64,000 bases of DNA, from NCBI GenBank assembly GCA_964568425.1, contig CAZMPO010000003.1, positions 62,001 through 126,000 of the forward strand, in the 5' to 3' direction. This document shows positions 1-8,896 of the stretch, piece by piece. Both the position numbers and the translations under genes were made by a program. Source of the DNA: CAKSQF01 sp964568425 (GTDB lineage: Bacteria; Bacillota; Clostridia; Oscillospirales; CAG-272). The first letter of the stretch is position 1, and each line of letters begins with the position of its first letter. The notes under the pieces were generated by a model. That model was not told the origin of the DNA. It did no database searches and saw only the letters and a program-made list of their open reading frames with translations.

Positions 1-75
1 GCGAAAGCAAAATCTTTGCCGAAGGCAAAGAAAGCCTTAATTTCGAAGTCTGAAAATTTATTTTCAGACTTTTTC
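1..75 (+). repeat. Partial copy of the structured 110-bp repeat family
   Basis: This stretch is a diverged copy of the unit repeated three times at 34573-34902, with its left part cut off by the window start. It holds two hairpins in the same order: CTTTGCC-GAA-GGCAAAG (about 14-31) and an 11-bp perfect stem with a TT loop (about 47-70) followed by T5. Relative to the 34.6-kb copies the stems differ by paired, compensating changes (CTTTGCC/GGCAAAG against CTCTGCC/GGCAGAG), so the structure is kept while the sequence drifts. Confidence 0.7.
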
Positions 76-145
76 ATTATATCATATTTTTGTCCGTTTG
101 AAAAGGGGTTTTCGATAAATATTTTACAAATACGCAAATTTTTTC

Positions 146-181
146 AAAAAAATCGGAGCAAGATTGAACCTTGCTCCGATT
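146..181 (-). terminator. Intrinsic terminator after the esterase pair
   Basis: A 12-bp perfect stem (151-162 with 170-181, 7-nt loop) is followed on the minus strand by seven Ts (146-152). It lies 15 bp past the stop codon of the 196-1635 gene and would end the two-gene esterase transcript. Confidence 0.85.
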
Positions 182-195
182 TTGTGTGTTTGATA

Positions 196-1635
196 TTATT
201 TTGCTGTGTAGTGCTCGAGAAGCTTTTCTGCAAATCGGTTGCCGAGTGTTACGGCGTCATCTGCATTAAAGTGCCATTGGTCTGAGCCGACGATCTTGCC
301 GCCTTCACCGACGATGATAAGATCGGAGGTCTCGATCGTGTAGACATTCTTCATCTCTGCGGCAACGGCGTCCTGCATCTTGTTGAATGCGGGAACGTTC
401 GAATTGTTGTAATAGGCAAATGTTGTTGCGATCTTGCCGATGATGAAGGGCATCTCAAGGTTCTCGCTGTCGCCCGTGATGCTTGCGATGTCTTCGCGGA
501 TGTCGGTGATGAAGGTCTCGAGGAGCTTCTTATATGCGATGTGCCTGCCGAGATCTGACTCGCCCTGCATCCAAACCATGCCGCGAACCTTGGGAGTGTA
601 GCCGTCCTCAACGAGCTTTGCATAGATCAGCTTGAAGTTTTCGACGAGATTGTAATACTGAACACCGGTCGGCGAATTTTTGGGATCGACCTTTCCGTCC
701 GGCCAAAGAGAACGGGGGTACCAGTTGCCGTAATCGCCCGACTGTCCGCTTGTATCGTTGTTGAGCGCAGTGCCGCCTGCTGCCGATTTGAAGAGCAGTA
801 CGGGGGTTTTGTTGCCGTCATAGTATTCATTGAAGATCTCAGCCATACCATATTCGGGACCGATGTTGCCGCCAAATCTGCCAAATGACGGTGTGACGGT
901 CTTTTTGTAAGTTACGGGATCCATCAGGCTCATGCTCGTCTTGCCGGTCGCTCTGATCTTGTCGATCTCTCCCGAGAACCACACGTTCTTGTATACATCG
1001 CGGTGTGTTCCTCTGTTCGAGTAGCCCGCGGCGTTAGACTGACCTGCGATCAGATAGATGTCTATGACATTCTCAGCCTTGTTTTCGTTCAAGGTGACTG
1101 CCGCTTTGTCCTCTGAAAAACTCTCGCTCGGGATGACCAGCTTGCCGCTTGTCTCGTCGATCAGTCCGCCAAGACGAGCAACAAGTGCCTCTGCCGCAAT
1201 GTCGCCTTTGTACGCGACAAGGATCTTGATATCGTTGCCGCTCTTGACTGTGCGGATGGCGTAGTATCCGCCTTTGAGTGAGTTTATAAGCTCCTTGCAG
1301 TCGGTACGTCTTATTGAGTTGAAGATGATCTCGTTTCCGCTTGCCGCCTCGGCATCTTCCTTTACGGTAAGCTCTACGCCGAGCTTTGTTTTTACTTCAT
1401 CGGCAAATGCCTCTGCGTATTTTGCACTGTCATCGCTCGTCTTGTAAACGAGGCTGAAATCAGAGGCTTTGCCCGATTCGGCTACCGTTACCTCGGGGTC
1501 GGGTGCGGCGGTCGTTGCCGCAGGACCTTCGGTATTTGTCGTTGTTGTTGAACTGCCGCCGCCCGAGCAGGCAGTGAGTGTCAGGAGTAGTGCAAGCACT
1601 GCTGACCATCCTCTTATTACGCTTTTGATCTTCAT
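196..1635 (-). CDS. SGNH/sialate O-acetylesterase-type lipoprotein
   Basis: A 479-aa secreted lipoprotein. The signal peptide ends in a lipobox (LTLTAC, Cys about 23) and is followed by a Ser/Thr-rich linker. Residues about 55-175 form an alpha/beta domain resembling the N-terminal accessory domains of some glycoside hydrolases (EIIFNS and GGYYAIR motifs). The C-terminal half is a SASA/DUF303 esterase: nucleophile block AGQSN, a GPE block, WMQGE, and a DQWHF Asp-His pair near the C-terminus. Family knowledge suggests removal of O-acetyl groups from surface or plant glycans outside the cell; the substrate is unknown. It lies 53 bp downstream of a close paralogue and is probably co-transcribed with it. 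GAGGTG precedes the start ATG. Confidence 0.85.
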   Translation of the reverse strand: MKIKSVIRGWSAVLALLLTLTACSGGGSSTTTTNTEGPAATTAAPDPEVTVAESGKASDFSLVYKTSDDSAKYAEAFADEVKTKLGVELTVKEDAEAASGNEIIFNSIRRTDCKELINSLKGGYYAIRTVKSGNDIKILVAYKGDIAAEALVARLGGLIDETSGKLVIPSESFSEDKAAVTLNENKAENVIDIYLIAGQSNAAGYSNRGTHRDVYKNVWFSGEIDKIRATGKTSMSLMDPVTYKKTVTPSFGRFGGNIGPEYGMAEIFNEYYDGNKTPVLLFKSAAGGTALNNDTSGQSGDYGNWYPRSLWPDGKVDPKNSPTGVQYYNLVENFKLIYAKLVEDGYTPKVRGMVWMQGESDLGRHIAYKKLLETFITDIREDIASITGDSENLEMPFIIGKIATTFAYYNNSNVPAFNKMQDAVAAEMKNVYTIETSDLIIVGEGGKIVGSDQWHFNADDAVTLGNRFAEKLLEHYTAK

Positions 1636-1688
1636 ATCTTGTTGAGCACCTCTATCTTATCTATCTTACAATTTCCGGTCGATCTCGA

Positions 1689-3140
1689 TTATTTCGCACT
1701 GTAGTGCTTGAGGAGCTTTTCGGCAAAGCGATTGCCGAGTGTTACCGCATCCTCGGTGTTGAAGTGCCACTGATCGGTTCCGACGATCTTGCCGCCCTCG
1801 CCGACGATGATAAGGTCGGAGGTCTCGATCGTGTAAACGTTGGTCATGCTGTTTGCGACCTCGTCCTGCATCTCGTTGAATGCGGGGACACTCGGGTTGT
1901 TGTAAGAGCCGAAGGTCGTTGCGATCTTGCCGATGACGAACGGCATCTCGAGCACTTCGGGATCACCCGTGATGTCCGAAATGTCCTTGCGCATATCGGT
2001 AATGAATGCCTTCAAGAGTCTCTTGTATATGCTGTGTGAACCGAGATCGTCCTCGCCCTGCATCCAGACCATGCCGCGAACCTTGGGCGTGTAGCCGTCC
2101 TCAACAAGCTCTGCGTAAATGAGCTTGAAGTTCTCGACGAAATTGTAATACTGAACGCCCATCGGAGAATTCTTGGCGTCGACCTCTTTGTCACCCCACT
2201 TTGAACGAGGATACCAGTTGCCGAATGTATCCGACAGACCTGTGTTCTTGTTCTGGAGCGCAGTGCCGCCTGCCGCTGATTTGAAGATCAGCACGGGGTT
2301 GTCGCTGTAGTAATCGTTGAAGATCTCTGCCATGCCGTATTCGGGACCGATGTGGTTTGCCGAAACGCCCAGACCGGGCTTGACCCCTTTTAAGTATCTG
2401 ACGCCTTTGTTGAAGTAGGAGAGCGATGCCGAACCGGTCCTTCTGTCCTCGTCAACCTCGCCCGCAAACCATACATTCCTGTAAGAGTTTTTGAGGTCAC
2501 CCTTGAGGCTCGAGCCTGCCGCGTTCGACTGACCCGCGATCAGGTAAAGGTCGATGACCTTGTCTTCCTTGTTCTCGTTCAATGTAACGACCGCTTTGGT
2601 CTCCTCGAAGCCTTCGAGGATCTCAGCCTTACCGCTCGTCTCGTCAATGAATGAAGCAAGACGATCGACTGCCGCCGCTCCTGCAAGATCGCCCTTGTAT
2701 GCGACAAGTATCGTCGAACCGCTGTCACTCTTTACGGCGCGGATAGCATAGTAGCCGCCGACGATCGAATTGATAAGCTCCTTGCAGTCGGCACGCTCGG
2801 TCGAATTGAGAATGATCTCGTTTCCGCTTGCCGCCTCTGTGTCGGCTTTTGTGGCAAACGAGGCGTTGAGCTTTCTTGTGTATGCTACCGAAAGCTTTTC
2901 GGCTACATCGCCCTCATCTTCGTCATAAACGAGAGTGAAATTTGCCTCCTTGTCCTTTTCGGCAATGAGCATCGTGCTCGCCTCGGGGGTGGTCGGGTCG
3001 GCAGATGCCGTCGGTGCCGCTGTTGCGTTGTTTGCTGTCGTCTTTGTCGGCTTGTCACCAACGCACGCGGAAAGCGTGAGCAGGACCGCGAGCATGAGTG
3101 AGAGCATCATGACCAAACGGCTTTTGAATGTTCTTTTCAT
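1689..3140 (-). CDS. SGNH/sialate O-acetylesterase-type lipoprotein (paralogue)
   Basis: A 483-aa paralogue of the downstream gene with the same plan: lipobox (LTLSAC), Thr/Ala-rich linker, accessory alpha/beta domain, then the SASA esterase with AGQSN, GPEYG, WMQGE and DQWHF. The frame is open upstream to 3287, but the start at 3140 is chosen because an AAAGGAG site lies just 5' of it and a Lys-Arg signal peptide begins there. The promoter at 3226-3254 would drive both genes. Conservation of every catalytic block in both copies argues that both are active, perhaps on different acetylated sugars (inference). Confidence 0.85.
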   Translation of the reverse strand: MKRTFKSRLVMMLSLMLAVLLTLSACVGDKPTKTTANNATAAPTASADPTTPEASTMLIAEKDKEANFTLVYDEDEGDVAEKLSVAYTRKLNASFATKADTEAASGNEIILNSTERADCKELINSIVGGYYAIRAVKSDSGSTILVAYKGDLAGAAAVDRLASFIDETSGKAEILEGFEETKAVVTLNENKEDKVIDLYLIAGQSNAAGSSLKGDLKNSYRNVWFAGEVDEDRRTGSASLSYFNKGVRYLKGVKPGLGVSANHIGPEYGMAEIFNDYYSDNPVLIFKSAAGGTALQNKNTGLSDTFGNWYPRSKWGDKEVDAKNSPMGVQYYNFVENFKLIYAELVEDGYTPKVRGMVWMQGEDDLGSHSIYKRLLKAFITDMRKDISDITGDPEVLEMPFVIGKIATTFGSYNNPSVPAFNEMQDEVANSMTNVYTIETSDLIIVGEGGKIVGTDQWHFNTEDAVTLGNRFAEKLLKHYSAK

Positions 3141-3225
3141 GGTTTTGTCTCCTTTTTTGATTTTCTTTTGTCTGTTTCCGCCACGTTTCGGGCGGCTCTC
3201 TCGGTTAGCCGAGGTTTCTCTCCAT

Positions 3226-3254
3226 ATTATAGCATACTTTTTCGGTTTTGAAAA
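3226..3254 (-). promoter_or_regulatory. Promoter for the esterase operon
   Basis: On the minus strand TTTTCA and TATAAT are separated by 17 bp, and the -10 carries the extended TGn motif. It lies about 85 bp upstream of the start at 3140. Confidence 0.65.
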
Positions 3255-3312
3255 GGTTTTTTGTGAAATTTTTATAATTTTTTTCAAATCTCTTTTCTTT
3301 GGCGTTTTTTTG

Positions 3313-3321
3313 TGCTATAAT
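3313..3321 (+). promoter_or_regulatory. Extended -10 promoter for the U32 operon
   Basis: TGCTATAAT lies about 70 bp before the U32 start. The -35 region is poor (TTTTCT), so this would be an extended -10 promoter, divergent from the esterase promoter. Confidence 0.5.
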
Positions 3322-3391
3322 ATAGGGAAAACCGGGGCGATCGACCGCGATCTGCCCGATAAAAAACGCAAGACAGGACATAAAATAAAAA

Positions 3392-5086
3392 ATGCAAAAC
3401 ATAAATCTTCCCGAACTTCTCGCACCGGCAGGCTCTCCCGAGGCGGCACGAGCGGCAATTTGTGCGGGTGCCGACGCGATCTATCTCGGAATGACGACAT
3501 TCAGCGCAAGGGCATATGCGAAAAATTTCAGCAGAGACGATCTTCTCTCGACGCTTGCCGACGCTCACGGCGCGGGCGTGCGTGTCTATGTTACGATCAA
3601 TACCGCCATACTCGACAGAGAGCTTTCTCAGGCGATCGAGCTTGTCGATTTTCTCTACGGCGCGGGCGTTGATGCGCTCATTGTTTCGGATCTCGGATTT
3701 GCCTCGGCGGTGTCGGCACGATACCCCGATCTCCCCCTCCATGCGTCAACTCAGTGTTCGGGACATAACGCCCGGGCGGCAAAATTTCTTGCCGAGCACG
3801 GATTTTCGCTGATGGTCTGCGCGCGAGAGGTCGATCGCGACAATATGAGAACTCTCGTGCAAAACTCGCCCATACCGATCGAGGTCTTTGTGCACGGCGC
3901 ACTCTGCGTCAGCGCGTCGGGACAGTGCCTTATGTCATCGATGATCGGCGGCAGATCGGGCAATCGCGGCGAGTGTGCACAGCCCTGCCGCATGCCCTAC
4001 AACGGTCGATATCCGCTCTCGCTTAAGGATAATTGCCTTGCCGCACATATTACCGAGCTGATCGATATGGGCGTCGCATCGCTCAAACTCGAAGGACGCA
4101 TGAAATCGCCCGACTATGTGTCGGCGGTCGTGTCTGTCTATCGCCGACTTCTTGATGAGCGCCGAAACGCCACCGATCGCGAGATCGAATATTTGGCAGG
4201 GGTCTTTTCAAGGGACGGATTCACCGACGGTTATTTCACCGGCGATCACAAGGGCATGAACGGTGTGCGAAGTGATAAAGATAAGGAAGCGACCGCCGGC
4301 ACCCGTCCGCTCTATGCACCGAAAATGCCCGAGCGCGCGCCGATCGAGCCGTATGACAGATCGGTGTGCGAACATCCCTTCCGACTTCAAAAGAGCACGC
4401 ACTTTGCCGATCATCCGCTGAGGGGCGCGCGATTTTACGATGCCGGTACCATCCCGGACGATCACGATTTTGATATCGTTTACCTGCCGCTTGACAGGTT
4501 TCGAAGGGGTCGCGCAAACGGCGTGATACTTCCGCCCGTGATATTTGACGGCGATGCGGCAGAGGTCGAGAAAAAGCTTTCCCTTGCCGCCCGTGACGGC
4601 GCGGAGCATGTTCTCGTCGGGAATGTCGGACATATCGAGATTGCACGCAGATCGGGACTTCACATCCACGGCGATTTCAGACTGAACATAACCAATTCGC
4701 TCACCGCCGAGCTGTTTGATAGGATGTTCGATGATTTTATCCTCTCTCCCGAGTTGACTCTGCCGCAGATACGCGATATCGGCGGCGAAAAGAGCGTTAT
4801 CGTGTACGGAAGATTTCCGCTGATGCTTCTTGAAAAGACCTGCACAACGACGACTCTTGTCGATCGTCGCAGAGTAAGCTTTCCCGTGCTTTCCGAGGGC
4901 GGACGCGAGATCGTTTTCAACAGCGTTCCGCTTTACATGGCTGATCGTGCCGCCGAGCTCAAGAGAGCGGGGACTTTCGGCAGACACTTTATTTTTACGA
5001 TCGAAGGACCGCAAGAGGTAAAATATACGCTTGTGAATTACAAAAAGGGACTTCCCACCAAAAAGGAAGTGAGGCGGCTGAAATGA
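3392..5086 (+). CDS. Peptidase U32 family protein
   Basis: A 564-aa U32 (collagenase-like) protein. It opens with the family signature LLAPAGSPE and a TIM-barrel start, and carries the diagnostic block EVFVHGALC...GQCLMSS with the Cys-rich stretch GECAQPCR (about residues 165-205), then LKLEGRMKSPDYV. Studied members (RlhA, TrhP) take part in hydroxylating 23S rRNA or tRNA, with the cysteines thought to hold an Fe-S cluster; proteolysis is unproven for most. It heads a run with maf and nth, and its stop codon overlaps the maf start (ATGATGA), implying coupled translation. Which RNA-modification subfamily it belongs to cannot be decided here. Confidence 0.85.
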   Translation: MQNINLPELLAPAGSPEAARAAICAGADAIYLGMTTFSARAYAKNFSRDDLLSTLADAHGAGVRVYVTINTAILDRELSQAIELVDFLYGAGVDALIVSDLGFASAVSARYPDLPLHASTQCSGHNARAAKFLAEHGFSLMVCAREVDRDNMRTLVQNSPIPIEVFVHGALCVSASGQCLMSSMIGGRSGNRGECAQPCRMPYNGRYPLSLKDNCLAAHITELIDMGVASLKLEGRMKSPDYVSAVVSVYRRLLDERRNATDREIEYLAGVFSRDGFTDGYFTGDHKGMNGVRSDKDKEATAGTRPLYAPKMPERAPIEPYDRSVCEHPFRLQKSTHFADHPLRGARFYDAGTIPDDHDFDIVYLPLDRFRRGRANGVILPPVIFDGDAAEVEKKLSLAARDGAEHVLVGNVGHIEIARRSGLHIHGDFRLNITNSLTAELFDRMFDDFILSPELTLPQIRDIGGEKSVIVYGRFPLMLLEKTCTTTTLVDRRRVSFPVLSEGGREIVFNSVPLYMADRAAELKRAGTFGRHFIFTIEGPQEVKYTLVNYKKGLPTKKEVRRLK

Positions 5087-5691
5087 TGCATCAAAAATAC
5101 CACCTTGTGCTCGCCTCGGCATCACCGAGACGCAGAGATCTGCTGTCAATGCTCGGACTTGAATTTTCGATATGCCCGACGGATGCGGACGAAAGTCTGC
5201 CCGAAGATATCACCCCCGACAGAGCGGTCGCCGAGCTTGCCTATCGAAAGGCAGTGGCGGCAGGCGGGCTGTGCGACGACAGGGCACTGATAATTGCCGC
5301 CGATACGATGGTATCGATAGACACGCGACTGCTCGGTAAGCCGTCGAATGAGGCGGAGGCATTTGCGATGCTCTCCATGCTCTCGGGCAGAGCGCATACC
5401 GTTTACAGCGGTATCGCCTTGATGGCAGACGGAAAGGTTTTTTCGCACGCGGTTTCGACCGAGGTTATTTTCAGAGAGCTTACCGATGACGAGATAGGGC
5501 ACTATGTAAAAAGCGGCGAGCCCTTTGATAAGGCGGGCGGCTACGGAATACAGGGCAGGGCGGCACTCTTTGTGCGCTCGATCGTCGGCGATTATCACAA
5601 TGTCGTCGGTCTGCCGATATGCGAGCTTGAGGTCATGCTCCGCGACAAATTTTCGCTCTCGCTTTCGGATTTTGAAGCAGGGAAGGTGTAA
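5083..5691 (+). CDS. maf: Maf family nucleotide pyrophosphatase
   Basis: A 202-aa protein with the Maf signature LASASPRRRDLL at the N-terminus, AADTMV at about residue 70, the conserved LGKP and SGRAHTVYSG blocks, and EPFDKAGGYGIQG near residue 150. Maf proteins hydrolyse non-canonical or canonical NTPs to monophosphates (dTTP/UTP or m7GTP types) and may act in house-cleaning or division arrest. Length is normal. It overlaps the U32 gene by 4 nt and is followed after 5 nt by nth, so the three genes form an operon. Confidence 0.93.
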   Translation: MMHQKYHLVLASASPRRRDLLSMLGLEFSICPTDADESLPEDITPDRAVAELAYRKAVAAGGLCDDRALIIAADTMVSIDTRLLGKPSNEAEAFAMLSMLSGRAHTVYSGIALMADGKVFSHAVSTEVIFRELTDDEIGHYVKSGEPFDKAGGYGIQGRAALFVRSIVGDYHNVVGLPICELEVMLRDKFSLSLSDFEAGKV

Positions 5692-5696
5692 GATCG

Positions 5697-6350
5697 ATGG
5701 ACCACGGCACAAAAGAACACGCGGCGGCGATAGTTGATCGGCTCAAAGAGATCTACCCTCATGCCGAGTGCGCACTCGAGTACGGCGGCGACGGATGGCG
5801 ACTGCTTGTCATGGCAAGACTTTCCGCCCAGTGTACCGATAAACGGGTCAACGAGGTCTCAAAAGTGCTCTTTGCAAAATATCCGACAGCCGACGCGCTG
5901 GCAAACGCACCGCTTTCGGATATCGAGGAGATAGTTCGCCCGTGCGGACTTTACAGGGTCAAGGCAAAGAACATAATCGATGAATCGAGGATGCTCTGTG
6001 ACAAATACGGCGGAGTGTTGCCGCAGGATATGGATGAGCTGATGTCCTTCCCCGGAGTCGGGAGAAAGATCGCAAATCTTCTTCGCGGCGATCTCTTTTC
6101 TTTGCCTGCGATCGTTGTCGATACACATATGCTCAGGCTTTCGGCAAGGCTCGGACTTGTTCCGATCAAAAAAGACGACCCCGTCTATGTAGAACGCATT
6201 CTGTCACAGCTCGTTGAGCCGAAAGAACAGAGCGATCTCTGTCACAGGATCGTTCTTTTCGGCAGAGATCGTTGCACCGCACGCGGACAAAGGTGTGATA
6301 GATGTCCGCTTTTTGATATCTGCAAAAGTGCGGTATCCGACAAAATTTAA
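5697..6350 (+). CDS. nth: Endonuclease III (DNA glycosylase/AP lyase)
   Basis: A 217-aa base-excision repair enzyme that removes oxidised pyrimidines and nicks the abasic site. The helix-hairpin-helix FPGVGRKIANLL holds the catalytic Lys, VDTHMLRL holds the catalytic Asp, LSAQCTD is the conserved early block, and the C-terminal [4Fe-4S] motif C-x6-C-x2-C-x5-C is intact (CTARGQRCDRCP...C). Length matches the family. GGAAGG precedes the start. It is the last gene of the U32-maf-nth run. Confidence 0.95.
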   Translation: MDHGTKEHAAAIVDRLKEIYPHAECALEYGGDGWRLLVMARLSAQCTDKRVNEVSKVLFAKYPTADALANAPLSDIEEIVRPCGLYRVKAKNIIDESRMLCDKYGGVLPQDMDELMSFPGVGRKIANLLRGDLFSLPAIVVDTHMLRLSARLGLVPIKKDDPVYVERILSQLVEPKEQSDLCHRIVLFGRDRCTARGQRCDRCPLFDICKSAVSDKI

Positions 6351-6540
6351 GCATTATTTCAGCAAAAATCGCCCAAATAATCGGCTTTTACATAAAGTTT
6401 ACAGTTTGTTCACCGTCACAGATGAGATTTTTTGTCTTTTTTTATGTAAAGTATAACGGCGAAGGAAATGATATATTTATGATATAAAGCTTCAATGCTC
6501 AAAAAGACCTCGGGCATTGGGCAAGGAAAGGTTAATTAAG

Positions 6541-7500
6541 ATGAAAATAACGGTAATCGGATGCGGTCGTTGGGGATCGTTTATCGCATGGTACACCGAC
6601 AAGATTGGACACACGGTCAAGGTGTACGACAAACCCGACTCTCCCGCAATGACCGAGCTCAGACGTACGCGAACAAACGGAGTTATCACCTATCCCGAGA
6701 GCATAGAACTGCTTTCCTCGCTTGAAGAGGGACTTTCGTCGGATGTGATCATCATTTCGGTACCGTCGCAGGCACTTCGCTCGCTTTTTGGCGAGATCAC
6801 CGCATACAGCCCCGAAAACAAGATATTCGTGCTTTGCATGAAGGGAATAGAGATCGAGAGCGGAAAGCGTCTGACCGAGGTCGCGGATGAGTTTATCGGC
6901 GGCACATCAAACAAGAGCGCGGTCTGGATAGGACCGGGACATCCGCAGGAGTTCGCTCGCGGCGTCCCGAACTGCATGGTCATCGATTCGGCAGACCCCG
7001 AGGTCAAGAAAATGCTTGTTGACGAGTTCACAAGCACGCTGATAAGATTTTATTACGGCTCGGACCTTATCGGAAACGAGATCGGCGCGGCAGCCAAGAA
7101 TGTCATAGGAATAGCCGCCGGAATGCTTGACGGATTTGACATTTCATCGCTCAAGGGTGCGCTCATGAGCCGTGCCACCAACGAGGTCGCGCGCCTTATC
7201 GAGGCACTGGGCGGCGATATGCGCTCTGCGTACGGACTTTGCCATCTCGGCGATTACGAGGCGACCGTCTTCTCGCCGCATTCGCACAATCGCGCGTTCG
7301 GCGAGGCATTCGTCAAGGGCGAGGACTATAAGATGCTTGCCGAGGGCTATTACACCGCCGATGCGATCCACAGACTTTGCAAAAAGCATAATGTCGAGAT
7401 GCCGATATGCGAGACGGTCTACGCAATACTTTATGAGTCAGCCGACCCGAAAAGCGCACTCGAGGCACTCTTTACACGCTCGATAAAGAACGAATTTTAG
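6541..7500 (+). CDS. gpsA: NAD(P)-dependent glycerol-3-phosphate dehydrogenase-like
   Basis: A 319-aa protein. The Rossmann start (MKITVIGCGRWGS), IISVPSQALR, a glycine-rich WIGPGHPQEFARG block and AAKNVIGIAAGMLDG with the catalytic Lys all match GpsA, which reduces dihydroxyacetone phosphate to sn-glycerol-3-phosphate for phospholipids. The usual SRNxxxG loop reads SHNRAFG, so it is somewhat divergent. The start at 6541 is preferred over an upstream in-frame codon at 6517 because an AAGGAAAGG site sits just before it and the Rossmann strand begins there. The 190 bp before it contain no clear promoter. Confidence 0.82.
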   Translation: MKITVIGCGRWGSFIAWYTDKIGHTVKVYDKPDSPAMTELRRTRTNGVITYPESIELLSSLEEGLSSDVIIISVPSQALRSLFGEITAYSPENKIFVLCMKGIEIESGKRLTEVADEFIGGTSNKSAVWIGPGHPQEFARGVPNCMVIDSADPEVKKMLVDEFTSTLIRFYYGSDLIGNEIGAAAKNVIGIAAGMLDGFDISSLKGALMSRATNEVARLIEALGGDMRSAYGLCHLGDYEATVFSPHSHNRAFGEAFVKGEDYKMLAEGYYTADAIHRLCKKHNVEMPICETVYAILYESADPKSALEALFTRSIKNEF

Positions 7501-7563
7501 TTATTTCTGCCCCGAAAGACCGACAAAAAGATCTGAGGAAACGAAAGGAATGAATACACGAAA

Positions 7564-8346
7564 ATGAAACCGAACACGAATCGCAAAGCACTGATCGTTA
7601 TGGCAGGCACGCTGATCGTTTTGCTTATTGCCGCGGTCGTTTTGCTGTCAATTATTATCGTCTCGCTGGCAAGCGAAAAAAACGATCCGCCGCAGACCTC
7701 GTCGCAGAGCACGAGTACGCCGACAGACGGATCTTCGCCGACGGTCACGACCGCACCGCCCGTCACGACGACCTATCCCGACCCGCTCGCGACAACAACG
7801 CTCACCCCGACGACGAGCATACAAAAGCCTGCTTTATCGACCGAGGCAAAGCCGTCCGTAACGACGACGGCAAAGCCGAATGTTACACTGCCCGGTAGGG
7901 ACGATTACACATATGCACCGACCGTTTCGGAAACCGAGACGATAACAAGGGACAACGGATCGATCATCAAGAAGGGCGCGTTTACCGGAGGATCGGATGC
8001 AAAGGTCTTCCTTCGCGTTGAATGGGAGGCAGAATACGCCGACCCGTCGGCAACCACCGTTAAGCTGACCGTCAAGGTATGCGTGCAGAGCCACAGCATA
8101 GGCGTTATCGCGCGTCCGGGCGGAATGCTCTCGATCGGCGGTGCGTCGACCACATTCACAAGCCCTGCCGTCTTCCATGAAAGCAACGACATTCATGTGT
8201 CACAGCTCTACTCGCGCACCGTTACCTTGACCAAGAGATCTTCCGCACCGCTTGAGGTCGATATCGACGCGGCATGGAATTTCAGCGGCGTTTATTCGGG
8301 CATATCGATCGATTGGCTTACCGCCGAGGGAACGATCGAGGTCTGA
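7564..8346 (+). CDS. Membrane-anchored Thr-rich protein, unknown function
   Basis: A 260-aa protein I do not recognise. One strongly hydrophobic segment (about residues 10-36) would anchor it in the membrane, followed by a Thr/Ser/Pro-rich stalk (about 40-115) and a beta-rich C-terminal domain (about 120-260, with KVFLRVEWEAEY and IDWLTAEGTIEV). The stalk is typical of cell-wall-spanning linkers. No catalytic motif is visible. Its neighbours are housekeeping genes and give no hint of function. Confidence 0.75.
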   Translation: MKPNTNRKALIVMAGTLIVLLIAAVVLLSIIIVSLASEKNDPPQTSSQSTSTPTDGSSPTVTTAPPVTTTYPDPLATTTLTPTTSIQKPALSTEAKPSVTTTAKPNVTLPGRDDYTYAPTVSETETITRDNGSIIKKGAFTGGSDAKVFLRVEWEAEYADPSATTVKLTVKVCVQSHSIGVIARPGGMLSIGGASTTFTSPAVFHESNDIHVSQLYSRTVTLTKRSSAPLEVDIDAAWNFSGVYSGISIDWLTAEGTIEV

Positions 8347-8415
8347 GGCGAGGTTTGAGGCGAGAAATTTATCCTTCTTTTGATGTTAACTTTTTGTAAA
8401 TAATCAAAAAAACAT

Positions 8416-8443
8416 TTGCAATTTTTGCACAATATGGTATAAT
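8416..8443 (+). promoter_or_regulatory. rpsO promoter
   Basis: TTGCAA, a 16-bp spacer and an extended -10 (TGGTATAAT). The predicted start of transcription near 8450 leaves a leader of about 109 nt before rpsO. Confidence 0.75.
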
Positions 8444-8449
8444 ATTAGC

Positions 8450-8558
8450 CGTATGCCGCCCGCGCGGATACGATCGCAGACTCGGAGATAGGCATCTCAC
8501 CGAGCCACCACTTAGTCTGACGAAATAAAGAAAAAAGGAAAAACATGAGGTGAAAGAA
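8450..8558 (+). ncRNA. Candidate S15-responsive leader of rpsO
   Basis: The leader folds by eye into a nested structure: CAGA (8477-8480) with TCTG (8516-8519) enclosing CTCGG/CCGAG (8481-8485 with 8500-8504), inside which AGAT/ATCT closes an AGGC loop. The closing stem can extend at the expense of the inner one, since CAGACT also pairs with AGTCTG. Ribosomal protein S15 commonly represses its own mRNA by binding such leaders. Assignment to a described S15-leader class is not made. Confidence 0.5.
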
Positions 8559-8825
8559 ATGCTTAACAAAGAAGTAAAGACCGAAATCATCGAGACTTAC
8601 GCAACACACGAGGGTGACACAGGCTCGCCCGAGGTACAGATCGCCGTTCTCACCAAGAGAATTGCCGACCTCACCGAGCACCTGAAGCTCAACCACAACG
8701 ACCACCACTCTCGCCGCGGTCTTCTTAAGATGGTAGGTAAGCGTCGTAATCTTCTGAATTATCTCCAGAAGAAGGACATTAACCGCTACCGTGCCATTGT
8801 TGAGAAGCTCGGTCTCAGAAAGTAA
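8559..8825 (+). CDS. rpsO: 30S ribosomal protein S15
   Basis: An 88-aa S15, the usual length. Diagnostic blocks are THEGDTGSPEVQIA, LTEHLKLNHNDHHSRRGL and RRNLLNYL. S15 binds the central domain of 16S rRNA early in 30S assembly. ATG 8559 is chosen over the in-frame GTG 8550 because that GTG lies inside the GAGGTGA Shine-Dalgarno site. It is followed by pnp, the classic bacterial gene order. Confidence 0.97.
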   Translation: MLNKEVKTEIIETYATHEGDTGSPEVQIAVLTKRIADLTEHLKLNHNDHHSRRGLLKMVGKRRNLLNYLQKKDINRYRAIVEKLGLRK

Positions 8826-8839
8826 GAAATTCTCACTCG

Positions 8840-8867
8840 AAAATGCCATGCCCGTGCATGGCATTTT
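8840..8867 (+). terminator. Hairpin after rpsO
   Basis: A 12-bp perfect stem (8840-8851 with 8856-8867, loop CCGT) ending in only four Ts. It may be a weak terminator or an mRNA-protecting or RNase-processing hairpin between rpsO and pnp. Confidence 0.6.
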
Positions 8868-8896
8868 CAAGAGAGTGGGGCAAATTCAAGGCAATG

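Noticed and set aside
3284..3742. A 152-codon minus-strand frame at the 5' end of the U32 gene
   Set aside because: It is Arg/Cys-rich, overlaps conserved U32 sequence and spans the divergent promoter region.
6432..6457. Possible promoter TTGTCT/TATAAC before gpsA
   Set aside because: The spacer is only 14 bp; not a credible sigma-A promoter.
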